Shown piece by piece: positions 58,540 to 64,000 of a DNA stretch of 64,000 nucleotides. The stretch is from NCBI GenBank assembly GCA_030035585.1, contig CM057469.1, forward strand, positions 17,788,501 through 17,852,500. Reading direction: 5' to 3'. The notes beneath the pieces were generated by a model. The model saw only the letters and a list, made by a program, of their open reading frames with translations, did not search any database and was not told where the DNA came from. Position 1 is the stretch's first letter; each line of letters opens with the position of its first letter. Position numbers and translations under genes: made by a program. Source of the stretch: Dugong dugon. Its lineage: Eukaryota > Chordata > Mammalia > Sirenia > Dugongidae.

Positions 58540-59965
58540 GGGGCAGAGCAAGGTAGGTATGTGGTACAGAGGGAAGAAGGAGGAGGACTTTGGACATTGG
58601 GTGAGGGGGCCATGTGTCAAGAGTTCAGAAGTGAAAAGAGCAGGTGGGTGTGCTGGGGGCTACAGAGAAGTGGCTTATTGTTTTGGAGCCTGTGACAGGG
58701 GCATCTACACAGGGAAGGGGTACAGCAATGCAGTTGATCAAATAAGTAAAAATATTAAGGATCATGGGTTTCTTACTGTTAGGGAAGGAACAAATATGTT
58801 ATAAATATGGAAAGGAAGGAAACTAGGATGAACTCTGTTCATTGAGATATTGGTGTGAACTCATGGTTTTCATTAGAGAGATGTGTGGAAATATAGTTGT
58901 AAATCTTTGTGTATGTGTAGTATGCATACATATATTTACTAGCTCTTCCACTGAGAGGGCCTGGGAGCAGCGAGACCTAGTGCACACCTGGTCCTAAGAT
59001 CTTGGTTTCTCAATACTATTCTCCACCTAAAAGGAACCGAGGTTCCTTGGAGAAATGACTGGTTCTAGAGCTGGGACAGAGAAAGTAGAAGGCAAGCCTG
59101 GAATATCTTATTCCATAAAGTAAGGAAGTGCTCAAAGAATGATGGAGATATATCAGAAGGACTTAAGAGCCAGCTTTAAGGGGCTCCACCTTGCCAAATC
59201 TGGTACAATTGGAACATCAAAATAATAATGATAGTAATGGATTATAACCTGTTGAATAAAATAGGTATTATGAGTTCATACTGATTTGAATAAGTCAGTG
59301 CTTAAAGTCTAAGTTTGATAAGGAATGGGATATTTACATAGTCTCAAAGTACCCTACCTGCAAGTACTTATTAATTATAAAGGGAAAATAAATAACTTCT
59401 TAGTGAAGAAGCCTGGCAGATATCACCTTAACCAAGTGATCAAAGTTAACAGCAACATAACAAGCCTGATTGAAATTATATACCACCTGATAGGACATAA
59501 TGAGAAGAACACAGCATCATTACTGTAATGTTCCTGCCAAAGAGGCATAACCTGAATCTAATCATGAGGGAACATCAAACAAACTCAAATTGAGGGATAT
59601 TATTCAAAATATCTGGCTGCTAATTTTTAAAAGTGTCAGGGTGATGAAAGTCAGGGAAATGTAAGCTGTGATTCTGAACTGGATCCTTCTGCTTCTAAAG
59701 TCATTATTAGAACGATTGGCCAACCTCAAATAGAGTCTAAAGATTAGATGGTAATAATATATCAATGTTAATTTCCTGATTTTCACTGTTGTATTGTGGT
59801 TATATAAGACAGTGTCATTGTGTGTAGGAAATAACTCAGTTTGGAGGTGATAGGAATCATGTTGGCAGTGAACTCTCAAATTGTTCAGAAAAAACAATCT
59901 GTACTATTCTTGAAGCTTTCCTCTAACTTTGAGATTCTTTCAAAATAAAAATAAATAGGTAGATA
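58540..59965 (+). mobile_element. Old L1 3' UTR
   Basis: Sense, from an old eutherian L1 group with a long 3' UTR: 'gagaaatgactggttctaga', 'cataacctgaatctaatcat', 'gggaacatcaaacaaactca', 'tcaatgttaatttcctgatt', 'attgtggttatataagacag' and the end 'gagattctttcaaaataaaa'. The left boundary is approximate. Confidence 0.75.
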
Positions 59966-60236
59966 AATAAATAAAAATTAATAATGCCCGTGCTAATAGT
60001 CTCATACCTTTCTGATACCCTTTGGATAGTAAATTAACGATATGCACCAAAAGCCTTAAAAATGCTCATATTTCTGATGTCTGGATTTCTATTCTACATT
60101 AAAAAGAACCTTGGAAAGATACTCGTGTTATAGTGTTAAGAGGAAAAATATCAACAAACTGTACATACAATGGATTTTTAACTATGTACAAAAATATCAT
60201 AGAAAAATGACTGGGAAATCCCCTTCCTTCACCATT
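59966..60236. other. Unique sequence
   Basis: AT-rich, with no gene recognised. Confidence 0.5.
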
Positions 60237-60556
60237 CTTAGACCCTCAAGGCAGGATGGCTCCGAAAGGCTGCACGTTGGCTATACTGCTTCCCCATCAT
60301 TTCTTCTTTGTATATTGACAAGTCATCGGGAAAGACCAATCGCTAGAAAAGGACTTCATGTTTGGTAAAGTAGAGGGTCAGTGAAAAAGAGGCAAACCCT
60401 CAATGAGATGGATTGACACAATAGTCACAACAGTGGGCTCAAACATACCAACAATTGTGAGAATGGCACAAGGCCAGGCAGTGTTTCGTTCTGTTGTACA
60501 TAAGGGATGCTGTACGTTGGAACTGACTCATCAGCAGCTAACAACAACAACAAATG
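60237..60556 (+). mobile_element. BovB/RTE LINE, 3' end
   Basis: Sense: clear from about 60320 ('ctagaaaaggacttcatgtt', 'caaaccctcaatgagatgga', 'cacaggccaggcag' type block, 'gtgtttcgttctgttgtaca') to an AAC tail. The part before 60320 matches only weakly and the left boundary is approximate. Confidence 0.9.
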
Positions 60557-60955
60557 CAATTTCAGTTCCCTTGCATTCTTTTTTCCTCTACTTCAACAAG
60601 TGTCCTGTGCCTTCCTTACTCTGCCTTTATCTCTGCCCCTTCGCTCCCCCTGGTGCCCTGCTCCTCTTCCATAGAGGCTCTGTCCTTTCACATCTTACTG
60701 AAGGCATAAGTATTTCTTCTGTTTCCTGTGTTGAAACATTTTCAAATGTGTGCTGCTTTTTCTGTGACACTAGCATGATGCTCCCTTTCCCTCATTCTAC
60801 ACTGATGTACATGCTTTTCTGTTTCTAGTTTACATTTGCCAGTAGACAGACGGGACCAGCCTGGTGGTGGCCAGCTCAGGACACCCGCTTTCATGTTAGG
60901 AGGGATAAATGCGTGGACGTCTGGATCTTAGATTTAAAAATGCTATCCAGTTGTT
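60557..60955. other. Unique sequence
   Basis: No gene recognised; the last 11 bp belong to the duplication of the following SINE. Confidence 0.5.
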
Positions 60956-61305
60956 CAATTTTTGTGAGTTGCTTCAGTGGTAGAATTCTCGTTTTCCATG
61001 CAAGAGACTGGGATTTGATTCCCAGCCAATGTGCCTCATGCGCCGCCCCCACTTATCTGTCCGTGGAGGCTTACATGTTGCTCTGATGCTGAACAGGTTT
61101 TAGTGGAGCTTCCAAACTAAGACAAACTAGGAAGAAAGGCCTGGCAATCTACTTCTGAAAATCAGCCAGTGAAAACCCTATGGATCACAGTGGTTCAATC
61201 GACAGCTGATTATGGTGTGGCACAGGACCAGGCAGCATTTCGTTCCGTTGTGCATGGGGTCTCCATGAGTCAGGGGCTGACTTGACAGCAGCTAACAACA
61301 ACAAC
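60956..61305 (+). repeat. tRNA-Gly-headed SINE with BovB-like tail
   Basis: Better preserved than the copy at 8196. Head: 'cttcagtggtagaattctcg' with box B-like 'gggatttgattcccagcc'. Body: 'gttttagtggagcttccaaa'. Tail: 'catttcgttccgttgtgcat', 'ggggctgacttgacagcagc' and AAC repeats. A perfect 11-bp duplication 'atccagttgtt' is at 60945-60955 and 61306-61316. Confidence 0.95.
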
Positions 61306-61316
61306 ATCCAGTTGTT

Positions 61317-61484
61317 AGAGAGTAGAACACTCACCCATCAGTACTGCACTTAAAGGGAATTTTCCTCAGATTGTTGGATGTAGGATTGTCTCTTATCTTG
61401 AGTTGATAGTACTGTGGCTAGATTCTGTATATCTTCATGGGTATTTTAATGAGAGATTAAAAGAAGCTATCTACTGAAGTCAGA
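61317..61484. other. Short unique block
   Basis: No gene or repeat recognised. Confidence 0.5.
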
Positions 61485-61695
61485 AGCCTGAAGCTAGCAT
61501 TTGGTAAACACCTACTATAAACAAATAATCTTTTGTGGTCAAAAGAGCTTTATAAAGAGTATATTATATCGTCATTTAACAAATTAGGAAACTGAGGGTC
61601 AGACAGGTTGATAATGTGACCGTGGTTAACAAGCTAGTAAGTGGTAGAGTTGGGATTAAGCCCATGTCTCTTGGTTCTACGTTCGTGCTGTTTCA
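61485..61695 (-). repeat. MIR SINE
   Basis: Antisense MIR: 'acaaattaggaaactgaggg', 'gctagtaagtggtagagttg' and 'ggattaagcccatgtctctt'. Confidence 0.85.
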
Positions 61696-62767
61696 TGAAC
61701 CCCGACTTCCTCCAGAAAGCACGAACACAATGTTATCTGATCACTAGGAAGTCACATGGGCTACAATCCACAATTTGTTGCTTAGGACACATATTTTCTC
61801 CTAAGGACAGAATTACGATTGAAAGCCAGATTTCTCCAATGCCTTTGAATTCTGGGTTATATATTTTGATTTTATTCCCTGTATTCTTCTCTCTCTTTCT
61901 GTGTCTCTATTTGTAAACTAATATTAATAAGCTGCTGTAAAGTGCATACCCAAAGGCCTCTTGAGTGGAATTTTTCCAGCCCTATGTTCTCAGAAAACAG
62001 AGTATGGATATTTGTTACTATATAACAGGGACACAAGGACAGTACAAGAAAAGCATATCTTCCATTCATAGTTCAGCCTGTGATTTTCCTGTAATTTCCC
62101 CCACACTAACTCATCCACTTTTACACAGATTTTTTTTGAGTGCTACTCCAGCTAAATGTGTCAGATTGCATCCTACCTGGCACTTCCCTTTGGGCTGTGA
62201 CTTGCCAATCAGTCAGTCTGATCTTGTTCTTGCTGCATTGGCAAGACTTCCATTGTTAAACTGTCCTAATTTAAAAAAAAAAAAACCACCCCACAAACTC
62301 AAAATTAATTTAATATATCAAGCCAATAACTATTACATTATAGTCTGGATTTCAGATAGTACCTTCTGGTACATAATAAAATTATGTATGTGAATAAAAA
62401 AATGAGCTGTAGGTATTGAATGAGAGATTCTTGACATAGCTATTTTCTCGTATTTAAAGCACACACAAAAAGCCTATGAAATATAATCTATCTTCTTGAC
62501 ACATTTGAAAAACAGTCTTGAATTCTATGCCTTCCTTGTGGAAATGTAATCCCTGTGCCTGTCGTTCTTCCAGATATTAAGCATGCGCTTTTGGTGCGGA
62601 AGAGTGAAGACGATACTTAAAAATCGACAGTAGTGCAGCATTTTCTCCTTGATGTGAGTTGAAAAACATGACAGACTTCCCAGGTCCCAGGTTTCTCAGT
62701 TATTCGCCTAAAATTTGCCCTAGCACCTTGGGATATAGTTGTTCTCTTGTGTGTGCACAGGGAGATG
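61696..62767. other. Unique sequence
   Basis: No gene supported. The 142-codon frame at 61965-62393 is AT-rich, crosses a poly(A) run at 62273-62284 and has no motif. 62520-62720 has some CpGs but no other signal. Confidence 0.45.
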
Positions 62768-62838
62768 GGGGGATTTGAATTGCTGACCTTTCGGTTAGCA
62801 GCCGTAGCTCTTAACCACTACGCCACCAGGGTTTCCGT
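62768..62838 (-). repeat. AfroSINE, head half only
   Basis: Antisense: 'ggatttgaattgctgacctt', 'tcggttagcagccgtagctc' and 'ccactacgccaccagggttt'. The tail half is missing on the left, which is unusual because 5' truncation normally removes the head. Confidence 0.88.
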
Positions 62839-63787
62839 ATAATTGAAGCTCAGAACAAATGTGGCTGAATCTGTTTTCCGTAGTGTGATGTTTCCTTGAG
62901 GAAAGTGATGCCTGTGTGTAGATGAATGTGTGAGGAGGGGCGTGGGTATGGGGGAAGGTAGCGATTGATAAAACTGCGTTTACACAAATTCCGATGTTTC
63001 CCTACTTGTGTTTGCGTTTACACATAGGAACATATGTACATGCTATCAACGGAGATGATTACAAAAACTGCAAATGCTTCCTGGAAGGCAAAATTGCAAA
63101 CTGCAAAGGGTTGTTGCCAGGGAAAATGTAGAAATGGCAGTGCCACCTGTTGTTTAAACCAGAGAATTGCTTGAAGCTCTGTTGCACAAATACAGGGGCA
63201 AATGCTAGGAGTAAACATTGGAGAGCTTTTCTCTTGTCTCCTCACCTGGAAAGTCCTACTCCTTACTTATAATCTCATATATTTGTTATAAAATGGATCA
63301 TCAGATGTGGGTTTTTACAGTGTAGAAAAAAATTATTTAAATGTAAAATATACATCAGGACCTTATTTACATTGTGTGTGGTTTTCTACACATAAGTACA
63401 CATAGTGGAGTTCAGGGCTCTTCATTTTTATGCTTTTTCAAAACAAAACAAATTTCTGTCCCTTATAGCTGCTAATGACTGATGAAAAAGTAGGGAACTG
63501 CTTGGGATTAGTGTTACTGGTTCACACTCTGTCATCCAGCAAGCAATTCACCCCACAGTTCCTAATAGCCAGGACTGGTTGTTTTTATTGCTGCCCTTAC
63601 TTGATTTCATTTGGGCCTCAGCTGAGTTGTTCTGTTACTAGGACTCAGTCCTTCTGCAATGAGAAAAGGATAACTGTTGCGAATAGTAAGAGCTGGGGTT
63701 CAGTTTGTGTAGTAGAGCTTATGCTGGAAGAGGAGTTTCTGACAGATGATGTGTGATCATGCAGGTTTCAAAGAATCTCGTGAGTTA
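62839..63787. other. Unique sequence
   Basis: No gene supported. The 93-codon frame at 63475-63756 has no recognised motif. Confidence 0.45.
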
Positions 63788-64000
63788 CCAACCACCAGTT
63801 GCTGTAGAGTTGATTTCTGACTCATGGTGACCCCATGTGTGTCAGAGTAGAACTGTGCTCCATAGGGTTTTCAGTGGCTGATATTTTGGAAATAGATTGC
63901 TAGTCCTTTCTTCCAAGGCGACTTTGGGTGGACTTGAACTTCTAACCTTCTGGTTAGCAGCCAAGCACGTTAACTGTTTATACCACCCAGACAGGGACTC
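63788..64000 (-). repeat. AfroSINE, second subfamily, at window edge
   Basis: Antisense: 'accaccagttgctgtagagt', 'catgtgtgtcagagtagaac', 'gggtggacttgaacttctaa' and 'ataccacccagacagggact'. It is complete except perhaps for the last base or two of its head, which fall beyond the window. Confidence 0.93.

Noticed and set aside
60961-61035. Possible tRNA-Gly gene
   Set aside because: Same reason: SINE head, with BovB-like body and tail following directly.
61965-62393. 142-codon frame
   Set aside because: Low-complexity end through a poly(A) run, no motif, no conserved-looking structure.

Overview
This window looks like nuclear, non-coding DNA from an afrotherian mammal, most probably an elephant or a close relative. 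Three repeat groups support this. There are about 30 copies or fragments of tRNA-derived SINEs with the signature "ccctggtggcacagtggtt" at the head and "gagtcggaatcgactcgacg" near the tail (AfroSINE type). There are also BovB/RTE-type LINE copies and an L1 lineage with a long, distinctive 3' UTR. Low GC, few CpGs, and old mammal-wide repeats (L2, MIR, hAT elements) fit a mammalian intron or intergenic region. Family names are from memory of consensus sequences; no search was run.

I found no convincing protein-coding exon, rRNA, functional tRNA or CRISPR array. Nearly every open frame over 60 codons is antisense to a repeat, lies in a simple repeat, or is short enough to be chance. The exceptions I could not dismiss are a protein-like frame at 5615-5881 (minus strand), a 131-codon frame at 38068-38463 (minus strand), and a 34-nt stretch at 48772-48805 flanked by good splice-site motifs.

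Layout: 1-5300 is L2 interrupted by an AfroSINE and an LTR-like fossil, then a nested SINE pair, more L2 and an old L1. 5300-15190 is mostly unique sequence with one truncated L1, a tRNA-Gly-headed SINE, AfroSINEs and two BovB fragments. 15193-23367 is the centrepiece: a full-length minus-strand L1 bounded by a perfect 14-bp target-site duplication. It carries three clear AfroSINE insertions, a SINE tail fragment, a 450-bp TA-flanked DNA transposon and an unexplained ~75-bp duplicated patch. 23.4-39 kb alternates long unique blocks with old L1, MIR, AfroSINE and BovB pieces. 39248-41390 is a BovB insertion with the 5' inversion expected from twin priming. 41.4-64 kb has two cases of L1 landing inside MIR, an MIR inside an old L1, an uninterrupted (TG)65 tract, a 49-bp tandem duplication, a poly(A)/poly(T) inverted repeat and a second tRNA-Gly-headed SINE with a perfect 11-bp duplication.

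The window is therefore mainly a record of transposition: BovB supplies the apparent machinery and tails for several SINE types, L1 copies land in older repeats, and at least one DNA transposon entered after the full-length L1. I did not find a new functional system.
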